A stretch of 34,204 nucleotides of DNA from Gammaproteobacteria bacterium (GTDB lineage Bacteria > Pseudomonadota > Gammaproteobacteria > Eutrophobiales > Eutrophobiaceae), in NCBI GenBank assembly GCA_026710545.1, contig JAPOQU010000030.1, positions 1-34,204 of the forward strand, read 5' to 3'. The notes beneath the pieces are model-generated. The model was not told the origin of the DNA, ran no database searches, and was given only the letters and a program-made list of their open reading frames with translations. The translations under genes were made by a program, and so were the position numbers. This document shows, piece by piece, positions 8,179 through 16,816 of this stretch. Position 1 is the stretch's first letter, and each line of letters begins with the position of its first letter.

Positions 8179-11100
8179 ATGTCAGCCATCAGTTACCGAG
8201 GAGCGCGGGGTTCGAACGCGGGGGATGACTTTCATGAGTTGTGGGCCTTATATAAGGCCCTGGCACTGCTTGATTCAGACTCACGTTTGGTTGCGTTAAC
8301 TGTTGAGGGTATCCGGGCAGAGGATGAAAACGGCACATCATCTGACACCTGGGATGGAGTTGACTGTGCCCTGTATTACGGAGATGACCTTGATCATATT
8401 GATCGGATTGAAATAGCTCAACTCAAGTATTCAGCAGCTAACCCCAGTCTAAATTGGACTATTCCCCGTTTAGTCAAGGATGGCAACAAATCAATTATCA
8501 GAAAACTCGCAAAGGCCTTTGATGCGCTGAGCAACGAATATCAAGATTTGTTCGAAAGTGATAATTTGATTGTGCGGTTAGTCAGCAATCAACCGGTTTC
8601 TGACGAATTACAAGAAGCCGTTTCTAGCCAGGAGCAATCAGGCAATGACGTTGATATTTCGTCAGGTGTTCGTAACGCTCGCGACAGTCTTATACAAGCA
8701 AGTAGTTTGAGCCAGGAAAAATCCGAAGCCTTTTTAAAAGCTGTGGATCTTTCGGAATGCGGTAGCGCATCACGTTTTGCCGTTGAGGAGAGAGTTCTTT
8801 CGACAGTCTCTGGTTGGACTGAAGACGGCGCGCGTACTGCTGTAAATGATCTTATGCGCTTTATACGACAGGCTATGATGCCGGAAAGTAAGGGCCAGAG
8901 GATCACACGCCATTTAATACTCGTTCATTTTGGCTTCTCCGACCACCGGTCATTGTTTCCTTGCCCGTCTGAGATCAACGAAATACAACAACCTGTACAA
9001 CGGGAAATTTCTGGCACCATTGCCAGAAAGATATTGGATGGTGTTCAGCACATTTGTCTTCATGGTGGAGCTGGTTGTGGCAAGACTACTGCTATCCAGG
9101 AAATCAGAAGATTATTGCCGCCTGAATCTATCGTGATCGCGTTTGATTGCTATGGAAGTGGTCGATACAAGGATTCTGATGCGTACAGGCACCGGCCAAG
9201 GGATGCTTTTCTCCAACTCTCAAATGAACTTGCAGCAACACTACATACTCCGCTGCTTATAACACGATCAAGAGATATTGATTATCCAAGAGTGTTCAAG
9301 CAACGATTAGAGAAGGCTGCGGAGGTAATCGCCGCTAAGTCCCATAAAGCACTCATGGTAATCGTTGTCGATGCTGCCGATAACTCTATTACGGCAGCAT
9401 CGAATCGGGAACCGAAAGAACCAAGTTTCATTCATGATTTTATGGCTTTAGGTGAACTGCCTTCCAACGTGCGCTTCATTGTGACTACACGGACGGCAGG
9501 ATTGGTGACACTCAGACCCCCGGAGAGATTTGACAAATATGAGATTTCGGGATTTTCGCGGGAGGATACTGGTAAGCACGTATTGACGAGACAAGAAAAT
9601 GTACCGGAACCATGGATTGACGACTTTCATTATTTGTCTGGTGGAAACCCGCGGGTACAGAAATATGCTTTTGATTATGGTGGCGATAATACCGAGAAAG
9701 TGCTTGGTTATCTTCGTCCACACGGTAAATCTCTTAATCAGATTTTCGAGGAGCGTTTCACCGAAACTAGAGGCAGAACAGGGAATGATAGTGACATAAC
9801 AATCTTTTGCACAGGCATTATTGCACTTCCTCGGCCCATCCCTGTAGCGCATCTTGCCCAAGTAGTTGGGTTGAATGAGGAACTGATTCGAGATTTATGC
9901 ATGGATCTTCATCCAGGTATTTATCTGGATAATGACTTTATTGAATTCGCAGACGAGGATTTTGAGAATTTTATTCGTAGTAACGCTGTGGATAATCTGG
10001 ATTCGATACAAATAGTTATAGCAGACCATTTCTCCGACCAATATCAACAAGATGCCTACGCGGCAACACATGTAGCAGCAGCTTTATTAAAGGCCGGACG
10101 TAGAGAAAAAATTATAACGCTTGTCGACACGGAACCGGTGCCTGTGGTAATCCAGGATCCTGTTTTAAGGCAAGAGGTCCAACTACAACGGTTTCGCATT
10201 GCAATGAAAGTTTGTCGTGGGGCCGGTAATGTTTCCGATGCTTTGCTTACGATACTTAGTGGGACTGAGGCGATGAGCACGGATGAGATCATCAAGGAAA
10301 TGCTTTTTGAAAATTTGGGCTTGGCCGCATGCTTTGCTCAAGAGAGTTTAAGGAAATTGGTGCTTCGCGAGCCTAAGGAGATTAAAAAACATGGCCCGGT
10401 ACTTTGCCATCTAATGGCTTTAAATGCTCGAGATGGAAATGACATCGAAGTACGTGAAGGTATAAGGCAGTTTAATGCGTGGATAAATAAGAGACAGGAG
10501 CTTTTGGACGAGCGACAAGCGAAGCAACCTGAGCGTCGGCATAGAGCATGGGATATCAGCATAACTGACATTACAGCTTCAATTGAAGCTGTCTTACGTA
10601 TCGATGGTCCAGAAGTGGCTATTAGTCATGTTTTGGCTTGGAGACCGCGGACTATCGCATTGGATGTGGCTTTAATTTTAGCGCCAAGGCTCATCGCGTC
10701 TGGAGACTATGATCTCATCGAAGCATGTCTTCAAGATACACGGGTTTCAAAGCCTTGGGACATTTTTCTTCTTATACCGCTTGCACTTTCCGGCAGAAAC
10801 ATAGATGTGTCCCGACTTGAGGTAAGTTTGGCGAGTCCATTGCTTCGCAGTGGATTCCGATTGGATGAAGCGGAAAAAATACGGAGGCACGACAACGCCA
10901 AAAATGATTACATTGACGTGCTCTTAACCGCTTGTGAGGTAGCAATTGCCCTTGGGGCGGATCGCAAATGTGTTACTCCTGTCCTCAAATGGATTGCGGA
11001 CCCAGATTTGCGCCGGATTGACATGCTCCACACTTCTCAGGCGAGTTTGATTGATTGGACATTACGCGCACATACGATGCTCCAAGCCTTAGAGGGAACG

Positions 11101-14100
11101 GAGGCAACTTTAGAATCGTATCTTACACAATCCCCCCAGAACGAGGAAGTTGATGTTTCCAACAGATCAAACCAATCTAGGGTTCGAGATGACACAGGCG
11201 AACGGGAATTACGCGAAGCCATTGGACCATTACTGAACATCTATTATACCTGTGCCCAAATTTTGGTAGGGACAATCGATTTAGCGGATTCCGAGTCAAT
11301 GCTGCAAAGTGCTATAGATACTTACGGCGGTAATATCTACCATATGAGGGACTATCGTGCATTGGATAGAAGGACATTTGCTGCTTTGGCAATCGCACGC
11401 CTTATTGTCGTTCCAAATATATCTCCTACGATCCCTTACAGGTGTGCTTGTGCGCTATTAGGGACACATCGGCTTCAGTTTGATAGCCAGGGAATTAGGG
11501 TCTTTGCCATATTCTCTCTGGTTAGCTCCTTGCATCAGCAAATCGCACAGAAGATGTCCGATGATGTCGAAATTATTAAGGAAATGAAGATGACTGCCAG
11601 GGAAAAAATCGACCTGTTTACAAAGGTTGCGCAGGTTATTTTTCCAATCAGCAAAGCTGATGCGGAAGCCTGTTATGGAAATGCTACCCAAGTTGTTGAT
11701 GAAGTTGATATGCATATCATGCATGAACTTCGTTTGATTGATCAGTTGGTTACACATGCTGTAGATAATATGGATACCAACCAGAAACGGGAGATTGCCC
11801 GTGATTTAGCTATCATCGCTGATGACGGATATCAACGTCTTTTGGACGACAGGAACTTTCCATGGAAAGAGATTGCGTCAGCGTTGACGACTCTTGATGT
11901 TTCTTTTGCATTAGCTGCTGTATCTCGTTGGGATGATACGAGCTTGGTTACCTGCAAAGAAATGTTGCCCTCAGTTTTATTTTCAGCAATTGAACATGGG
12001 AATTTATCGCCTACTCAGGTTTGTGGTTTATTGGCTTTTCTTGACGATGCCGGACCAAATCTTATGTCAAAAATTATGGAAGCGGCCTCTGATCAAAACA
12101 AAACGAATGATGTGATTCGGATCACAGAAAACCTGGCAAAAGAGGAACTTCTCCGATTCGGTCGAGGAACGCGGCCAGGAGTAACTAATGCGTTAAGTGT
12201 CGAATTACCAACAATTGAGCACAGAGGATATTGGCTAAGCAGCTTATATGAGACGACAGAATTCATCCAGTGTAATGAAAATCCGAGCCAGTCCGAGACT
12301 AATGCTGACGACACTTCACACAACTTGCTAGACAAAAAGAGGTCGGAGCATCAAGAAGTAATTGATCGAATCGATTGGACCGCCCATCGCATTGACTCTC
12401 TAGATAATATTAATGAAGTGATTCGGGAGGTTCGTGCAAACCTGGATGGGAACAGTTTTTTCGATGTTCAAGAAGTATTTGATCGAATACGCAGTGTCGT
12501 TGGATACGGTGACCGAACCAAGCACCTGGAAGCTCTTGCCAACCTCAAGTCTACGGAAATAACTGATACTCAAATCGCGCAAGCGATTGCTGATTGTATT
12601 CACAGGTGGGAAGAAACTCCAGCCGTCAAGGAATGGTGTAAGCAGAAACTTTTACCTGTCACAGTTGAGCAGTTGCCAGGATTTGCTGGATACCTTCCAT
12701 ACGGAGAATCGCCATTGCCAGAACTCCTTACAAAATGTGGCAAGGCTGATAGTGTGATTTGTAGCGCATTACTTGAAGCGGTAGAACAACACGTTGAGAA
12801 ACTTCATGACAGAGCTATCTTCGCAATCGTCGGATTGGTCGCAAATCATTGTAAACCGGAAGAGGTAGTAAAGGTAATTGAATGCCGTTTAAAGAGATTG
12901 TTATCCCGTATTCCCGAACATCAGCGGGAAGTCTGGAATCTCAGTGATATCCCCGAAGATACTGCCACAGGTCTTTCTCATTTCCTGTATGCCCTTATGG
13001 GAGATGTAGATGTTCGAGTAAGATGGAGAGCCGCTCATGTACTTAGGCGCTTAGCATTTCTTGGAGAAAATGAAGTTCTGAAAAAGATCAATGCTCTATA
13101 TGATAAAAAGTCTTTTCCCAATTTTCGAAAACCGGATGCTCCCTTTTATTGGCTTGCCGCTCGTTTGTGGCTGCTGATAACGCTCGATAGGATAGCAGAA
13201 GAGAAACCACCGGCTCTCAGAGAAAGTGCCCGTTGGTTGTTCCAGGTTGCGACAGATGATTCATTCCCTCACTTGCTCGTAAGGCAGTTTGCGAAATCCG
13301 CTTCCAACAAACTCATTAAGAACAAGGTTCTCAAGCTTAAAGCATCTGAGCTTTACCAACTTAACAGTGTCAATGTCAGCCCACTCTCTACGCAGGAAAA
13401 AGCTGACCGTTACGGCACAGGTGGTTTCCATGAAAACAGCGGCCGACGGTTTCAGTTCGATACTCTTGACACTACGCGCTATTGGTATGCACCACTGATC
13501 GGCATCTTTGCTGATATGGACATGGACCGATTTCTTGACGTTGCTGAACGTTGGATGATTGATCACTGGGAGATACAACAAGAACCATGGAAAAAAGATA
13601 ACCTGCGAGGTCGGCGTTTTAATGATCGCTGGGAACTATCGTCACATAGTCATGGTTCACTGCCGACAATCGAGAGATTTCGAACTCATCTTGAATGGCA
13701 CGCAATGTGGTGTGCAGTTGGTGAATTAATTCAAACAGACGCTTTAGCAAAAAGTGAAGAAGACAACTATTACGCACTTGAATCCGTGCTGGAACGGGAA
13801 TGTCTTGTTCTGCCTCCTTGGTGGCTCGCAGACCTGCATGGCCCAAAGCCTCTTGAGCGTAGATTCTGGTTACCACCGGCAGAAGAAGTCAATGTATGGT
13901 TGGAAAATATCAAAGATAGTGATTTTTTAAATGAGATCTTTCCTGCTTCATGCAATGAGAAAATCGTAGTTGACAGCTATCATGAGACAAAGCCGAGTAA
14001 CTTCTATGAGTCGGTCCAAGTTGATACCGCGTTGGTATCACCTGATACCGGCCATGCGCTTATACGCGCACTTCAAACGGTTGATAGTCGGTGGTTTTAT

Positions 14101-14655
14101 GGGGTTCCGAGAGCAGATCATTATGAGCTTCCTATGATAGATGCTCCGCCGTACCAGTTTATAGGCTGGCTTAGGTGTCCTGAGCCAGATACCAGGATCG
14201 AAGGAAAAGATCCATTTCGGTATGATATTAGCGGAGTTAAATGCTATCCACCTGATAAATTTGCGGGAGAAAAACTGGATTTCGTTTTCAACTCTAACAG
14301 CAAAGCAGAATGGGTAAACTCCGGTAGTGGGAAACAGATTTTTGTATACGAGGCATGGGGAGATACTCAAGGAGATGAACCTGAAAGAGTGTCACAATAT
14401 GATACGCGTGTTCGCTCATCCGGTGGGCGTCTTATGGTCGATAAAATGGAATTGAAGAAGTATCTGGACTTGGTAGCATTGGATTTACTTGTCGAAATTA
14501 CAATCACCCGAAGGAATAAAGGCTATGAATACTCACGATATGATCAAGAAGAAGCCCTTGAATCCGAATATGACCGAGTCCTCATCTTCAGAAGAGATGG
14601 TTCCATTGACGCAGTGGAAGGATGTATTGGAACTTGGCTTACACTTGGTCCGTGA
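8179..14655 (+). CDS. avs3a: AVAST type 3 anti-phage nuclease/STAND ATPase (Avs3a-like)
   Basis: A very large protein of 2158 residues. The N-terminal 200 or so residues look like a Cap4/DUF4297-type PD-(D/E)XK nuclease: GARGSNAGDDFHELW (E20), WDGVD (D62) and the Q81-L-K83 motif. A STAND-type P-loop ATPase follows, with Walker A GGAGCGKTT (296-304) and Walker B VIVVDAAD (394-401). The remaining roughly 1500 residues are alpha-helical repeat-like sequence, as in the target-sensing arm of Avs proteins. Avs1-3 detect the phage terminase large subunit, form tetramers and switch on the nuclease (family knowledge). A stop codon lies just upstream in frame, so ATG 8179 is the only start. The frame is intact and more AT-rich than the backbone. 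Subtype 3 is inferred from the nuclease type and the small partner downstream. Confidence 0.8.
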   Translation: MSAISYRGARGSNAGDDFHELWALYKALALLDSDSRLVALTVEGIRAEDENGTSSDTWDGVDCALYYGDDLDHIDRIEIAQLKYSAANPSLNWTIPRLVKDGNKSIIRKLAKAFDALSNEYQDLFESDNLIVRLVSNQPVSDELQEAVSSQEQSGNDVDISSGVRNARDSLIQASSLSQEKSEAFLKAVDLSECGSASRFAVEERVLSTVSGWTEDGARTAVNDLMRFIRQAMMPESKGQRITRHLILVHFGFSDHRSLFPCPSEINEIQQPVQREISGTIARKILDGVQHICLHGGAGCGKTTAIQEIRRLLPPESIVIAFDCYGSGRYKDSDAYRHRPRDAFLQLSNELAATLHTPLLITRSRDIDYPRVFKQRLEKAAEVIAAKSHKALMVIVVDAADNSITAASNREPKEPSFIHDFMALGELPSNVRFIVTTRTAGLVTLRPPERFDKYEISGFSREDTGKHVLTRQENVPEPWIDDFHYLSGGNPRVQKYAFDYGGDNTEKVLGYLRPHGKSLNQIFEERFTETRGRTGNDSDITIFCTGIIALPRPIPVAHLAQVVGLNEELIRDLCMDLHPGIYLDNDFIEFADEDFENFIRSNAVDNLDSIQIVIADHFSDQYQQDAYAATHVAAALLKAGRREKIITLVDTEPVPVVIQDPVLRQEVQLQRFRIAMKVCRGAGNVSDALLTILSGTEAMSTDEIIKEMLFENLGLAACFAQESLRKLVLREPKEIKKHGPVLCHLMALNARDGNDIEVREGIRQFNAWINKRQELLDERQAKQPERRHRAWDISITDITASIEAVLRIDGPEVAISHVLAWRPRTIALDVALILAPRLIASGDYDLIEACLQDTRVSKPWDIFLLIPLALSGRNIDVSRLEVSLASPLLRSGFRLDEAEKIRRHDNAKNDYIDVLLTACEVAIALGADRKCVTPVLKWIADPDLRRIDMLHTSQASLIDWTLRAHTMLQALEGTEATLESYLTQSPQNEEVDVSNRSNQSRVRDDTGERELREAIGPLLNIYYTCAQILVGTIDLADSESMLQSAIDTYGGNIYHMRDYRALDRRTFAALAIARLIVVPNISPTIPYRCACALLGTHRLQFDSQGIRVFAIFSLVSSLHQQIAQKMSDDVEIIKEMKMTAREKIDLFTKVAQVIFPISKADAEACYGNATQVVDEVDMHIMHELRLIDQLVTHAVDNMDTNQKREIARDLAIIADDGYQRLLDDRNFPWKEIASALTTLDVSFALAAVSRWDDTSLVTCKEMLPSVLFSAIEHGNLSPTQVCGLLAFLDDAGPNLMSKIMEAASDQNKTNDVIRITENLAKEELLRFGRGTRPGVTNALSVELPTIEHRGYWLSSLYETTEFIQCNENPSQSETNADDTSHNLLDKKRSEHQEVIDRIDWTAHRIDSLDNINEVIREVRANLDGNSFFDVQEVFDRIRSVVGYGDRTKHLEALANLKSTEITDTQIAQAIADCIHRWEETPAVKEWCKQKLLPVTVEQLPGFAGYLPYGESPLPELLTKCGKADSVICSALLEAVEQHVEKLHDRAIFAIVGLVANHCKPEEVVKVIECRLKRLLSRIPEHQREVWNLSDIPEDTATGLSHFLYALMGDVDVRVRWRAAHVLRRLAFLGENEVLKKINALYDKKSFPNFRKPDAPFYWLAARLWLLITLDRIAEEKPPALRESARWLFQVATDDSFPHLLVRQFAKSASNKLIKNKVLKLKASELYQLNSVNVSPLSTQEKADRYGTGGFHENSGRRFQFDTLDTTRYWYAPLIGIFADMDMDRFLDVAERWMIDHWEIQQEPWKKDNLRGRRFNDRWELSSHSHGSLPTIERFRTHLEWHAMWCAVGELIQTDALAKSEEDNYYALESVLERECLVLPPWWLADLHGPKPLERRFWLPPAEEVNVWLENIKDSDFLNEIFPASCNEKIVVDSYHETKPSNFYESVQVDTALVSPDTGHALIRALQTVDSRWFYGVPRADHYELPMIDAPPYQFIGWLRCPEPDTRIEGKDPFRYDISGVKCYPPDKFAGEKLDFVFNSNSKAEWVNSGSGKQIFVYEAWGDTQGDEPERVSQYDTRVRSSGGRLMVDKMELKKYLDLVALDLLVEITITRRNKGYEYSRYDQEEALESEYDRVLIFRRDGSIDAVEGCIGTWLTLGP

Positions 14656-15259
14656 ACTGAAACTGGACCAACGCGATACCATTGATCGTTGGATGGTTTT
14701 CCATCTGGCAGAACTTATCGATACTTCTGAGAATGGAAAAACGGAAGATGAACGTAAAGAAGCGCGCAAGATTGCAGCCGAAACTATTCTCAAAATATGG
14801 GAGCGTCGATCAGCTCTGCCCGGTAAAGCGTATCCGTTAGCGCGTTATAAAGATATTCTCAAAATTCTCGACCGGGTTCAATCCGACCATTTTCCATTCA
14901 TGCCCTTGGCTAAACAGGCAGATGTGAAAAAAGAGGAACTCATTGGCAGTATTTACAATGAATTATTATATCTCTTTATTTCGGTATTATTGATGAGGTT
15001 ACCATCAGGAGATAAACCAGAAAAAGCAGACACGGCTGCTGTCAATGCACTCAGTGAGGAGGAATTAAAAATATTTATACATCTCAGTGACAGGTATGAA
15101 TGTCTCAGGTCGGATTTTGATGCTTCTAATAGTGACAGTGAGGGAGATAACGAATCACCTGATGAGAAACTTGATAGACTTTCGCATCAATTGCTCGATG
15201 CAATTACGGAAAAACTCATAGCATTGCGCCGAGAAGTCGAACAGGATTCAGGTGCCTGA
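14525..15259 (+). CDS. avs3b: Small partner of the Avs3 system (Avs3b-like)
   Basis: A 244-residue acidic helical protein. The central stretch DQRDTIDRWMVFHLAELI, followed by AAETILKIWERRSALP and ARYKDILKILDRV, resembles the small accessory proteins (Avs1c, Avs3b) encoded next to AVAST STAND proteins. Their biochemical role is unknown. A longer open frame begins at 14489, but ATG 14525 is preferred because AAGGA at 14511-14515 stands 9 bases before it. The gene overlaps the 3' end of avs3a by 131 bases in another frame, which implies coupled translation. A low-complexity TESSSSEE segment near the N-terminus and an acidic linker near residues 205-220 are present. The assignment rests on context as much as on sequence. 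Confidence 0.65.
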   Translation: MNTHDMIKKKPLNPNMTESSSSEEMVPLTQWKDVLELGLHLVRELKLDQRDTIDRWMVFHLAELIDTSENGKTEDERKEARKIAAETILKIWERRSALPGKAYPLARYKDILKILDRVQSDHFPFMPLAKQADVKKEELIGSIYNELLYLFISVLLMRLPSGDKPEKADTAAVNALSEEELKIFIHLSDRYECLRSDFDASNSDSEGDNESPDEKLDRLSHQLLDAITEKLIALRREVEQDSGA

Positions 15260-15368
15260 TAAAATTCCGGTATCTATTCTCCCAAAACTTCAGTTACTCC
15301 AATTAAAGGCAGCAACCTTAACAAAGCTTCTCGGAACTCGTGATGATCGGCAACCTTATAGACTCCAT

Positions 15369-15572
15369 CTAGTCTTCATACTCGGAAGCCATGAGATTTG
15401 CCAGTTCATCAGCATGCGCTTTGTCAGGAGTCAGGTCAGCCAGTAGCTCATTCTCAGTATATGGAAAACTGAACCTGTCTTTTTTTCTGGTAGTCGGCTT
15501 GACATGAAATCCATCCTCTGTCACATCTACAATGACTTTTGTACCGGCTTTGGATCGGGGTAAGGTTGCCAT
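15369..15572 (-). CDS. Orphan antitoxin-like small protein (AbrB/MazE-type, probably truncated)
   Basis: A 67-residue ORF starting at ATG 15572. GTKVIVDVTEDGFHVKP resembles the second half of an AbrB/MazE DNA-binding domain, and the tail FPYTENELLADLTPDKAHADEL resembles the toxin-binding tail of MazE/VapB-type antitoxins. The first strand of the AbrB fold is missing, so this may be a 5'-truncated remnant. No toxin gene follows: downstream on this strand there is only a short 33-codon open stretch without ATG, over the end of avs3b. It sits 17 bases after the truncated MBL-fold fragment on the same strand. Confidence 0.4.
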   Translation of the reverse strand: MATLPRSKAGTKVIVDVTEDGFHVKPTTRKKDRFSFPYTENELLADLTPDKAHADELANLMASEYED

Positions 15573-15589
15573 TCCGATGTACTTATTGA

Positions 15590-15736
15590 CTACGGTTTAA
15601 CGTAGGTTTTCAACACGTTCCATGCCTGCCAGCCTTCCAGCAGGGCATCCGGGTAACCACCCGTAGTTTCCGGCAGTTCTTTTGCAGGAAGATACTTCTT
15701 TGGCAATGGAAAGGCCTCAACGATATCTTCATAACT
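15590..15736 (-). pseudogene. 3' fragment of an MBL-fold hydrolase gene (homologue of 18285-19337)
   Basis: Read on the minus strand this gives an in-frame segment YEDIVEAFPLPKKYLP, then PETTGGYPDALLEGW, then AWNVLKTYVKP and a TAG stop. It matches the last 45 or so residues of the complete MBL-fold protein encoded at 18285-19337, with a few substitutions. The homology stops near 15736 at an in-frame TAA, so the first 300 or so codons are missing. It is a truncated paralogue or transferred copy. The nuclease-family gene pair lies between the two versions. Confidence 0.85.
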
Positions 15737-15744
15737 TTGCGTGC

Positions 15745-16085
15745 ATTATATGAGACCTGACCCCATGAACTTGACCCCGCACTCTGCGGATGTGCTTGTC
15801 TTGCTTCTGACGAAGTCCGCGGTGGTCAGCCATCGGCCCGATTTCTAGCCTGCTTCCTTTTCCATCATTCTGCTATACCTCATCGTCTATCACTCAAGCC
15901 ACGGACCTGACACTCGTAGTCCCAAGAGGCATCCTCTCCTGGGTGGTGCTCCGCCTATAGACTGTCCGCACAGTACGCTATGGACTTTGGGACATACACC
16001 GCGTTGGCTTGCTCTTGCACCCACCACTGCCACGTCTTCTGGAGTTCTGATCAGCACATTAACTGTCGTAGCTCAGAAATCGACA
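15745..16085. other. Non-coding stretch, no gene recognised
   Basis: No frame here gives a protein-like sequence on either strand. The stretch 15751-15778 has GAGACCTGACCCC followed by ACTTGACCCC, half-sites resembling the GGGGTCAG-type palindrome at 24777, and may be the worn end of a small repeat element. The rest shows nothing I recognise and reads like a degraded junction. Confidence 0.4.
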
Positions 16086-16685
16086 TCACTGGTTTACCCC
16101 GACTCCACCAGAGCGGGGTGGACTGTCATCCGAACTGTCACTCTCGGTCTCGATCGCGCGCTTAATGCGCGCGACCTCCCGTGCGAACCACGCTATTCGT
16201 TCCGGGAGCCGGTGGCTGTCGATAGGACCCAAGTCCACCACGTCAACCAGCCCACCCTTGTATGACATATCCATTATTTCACCGCGGTAGTGGTCGAAGA
16301 ACGCCGTCTTGCCCACACCCGGCTTGCCGCCCCCTATTTTCCCATTGTGACACAGGTGGACAACGCCTCTCGCGTCTTTTGTAAACGCTCCTCCCACCCG
16401 CAGATCGGTTCCCTTCAAACGCGGATTGACCTCCACTGCGATGTCCAGACTCTCGATATCCTTAGGATTCTGAACGCCAAAGCCGCACCAGAAACGCTTC
16501 GATCCCTTATTCAGCTTCAGAAGCGACCACATGTGTACACTGGAGTGCCAAGTAATCGTTTCTATGTCGCTTTTGCCACGGAAGCCGACCCTGTGCTGGA
16601 GCTGCTGGCCATTGTCCAGTAGCGCAGCGCGTAGCGCTTCGAAAGCTCCCATGGAATCGTCACCACTGCAGAAAGCTGTGAGCAT
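16086..16685 (-). CDS. Unrecognised protein downstream of a PD-(D/E)XK nuclease-family gene
   Basis: A 199-residue protein from ATG 16685; a TTG start at 16745 would add 20 residues that look less protein-like. I do not recognise the family. Visible features are WHSSVHMWSLLKLNKGSKRFWCGFG, a segment LDIAVEVNPRLKG, and a glycine-rich NGKIGGGKPGVGKTAFFDHY. The last resembles a P-loop on paper but lies between predicted strands late in the protein and lacks a Walker B partner, so an NTPase is not claimed. The C-terminus is charged and serine-rich. It follows the nuclease-like gene by about 130 bases on the same strand, so the two probably form one unit. A perfect stem with arms TCGCGCGC/GCGCGCGA (16154-16174) lies in its 3' part. 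Confidence 0.6.
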   Translation of the reverse strand: MLTAFCSGDDSMGAFEALRAALLDNGQQLQHRVGFRGKSDIETITWHSSVHMWSLLKLNKGSKRFWCGFGVQNPKDIESLDIAVEVNPRLKGTDLRVGGAFTKDARGVVHLCHNGKIGGGKPGVGKTAFFDHYRGEIMDMSYKGGLVDVVDLGPIDSHRLPERIAWFAREVARIKRAIETESDSSDDSPPRSGGVGVNQ

Positions 16686-16816
16686 TACTTGACCACCACG
16701 CGAGATACCCCTGAGTGTGGAGGCACATGCTGGTGTCTCGTCCAATCACCCGATACTTGACGATGCCAGCGCATTGCTCCTCGGCTACGCACTCAGATGT
16801 CTGCTCAATTTGAGTT

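Noticed and set aside
15274..15371. A minus-strand open stretch (YKVADHHEFREALLRL) after the orphan antitoxin, as a possible toxin
   Set aside because: Only about 33 codons, no ATG, and it matches no toxin family I know; it also lies over avs3b.
15252..15446. A 64-codon plus-strand frame starting with GTG in the last codons of avs3b
   Set aside because: No family resemblance, it runs over the antitoxin-like ORF on the other strand, and its composition is not protein-like.
16154..16174. A GC-rich perfect stem (TCGCGCGC/GCGCGCGA) as a terminator
   Set aside because: It lies inside a coding frame and has no T-run on either side.
16086..16745. Walker A reading of GGGKPGVGKT in the unrecognised protein
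   Set aside because: It is late in the chain, not after a hydrophobic strand, and no Walker B or other ATPase motif follows.
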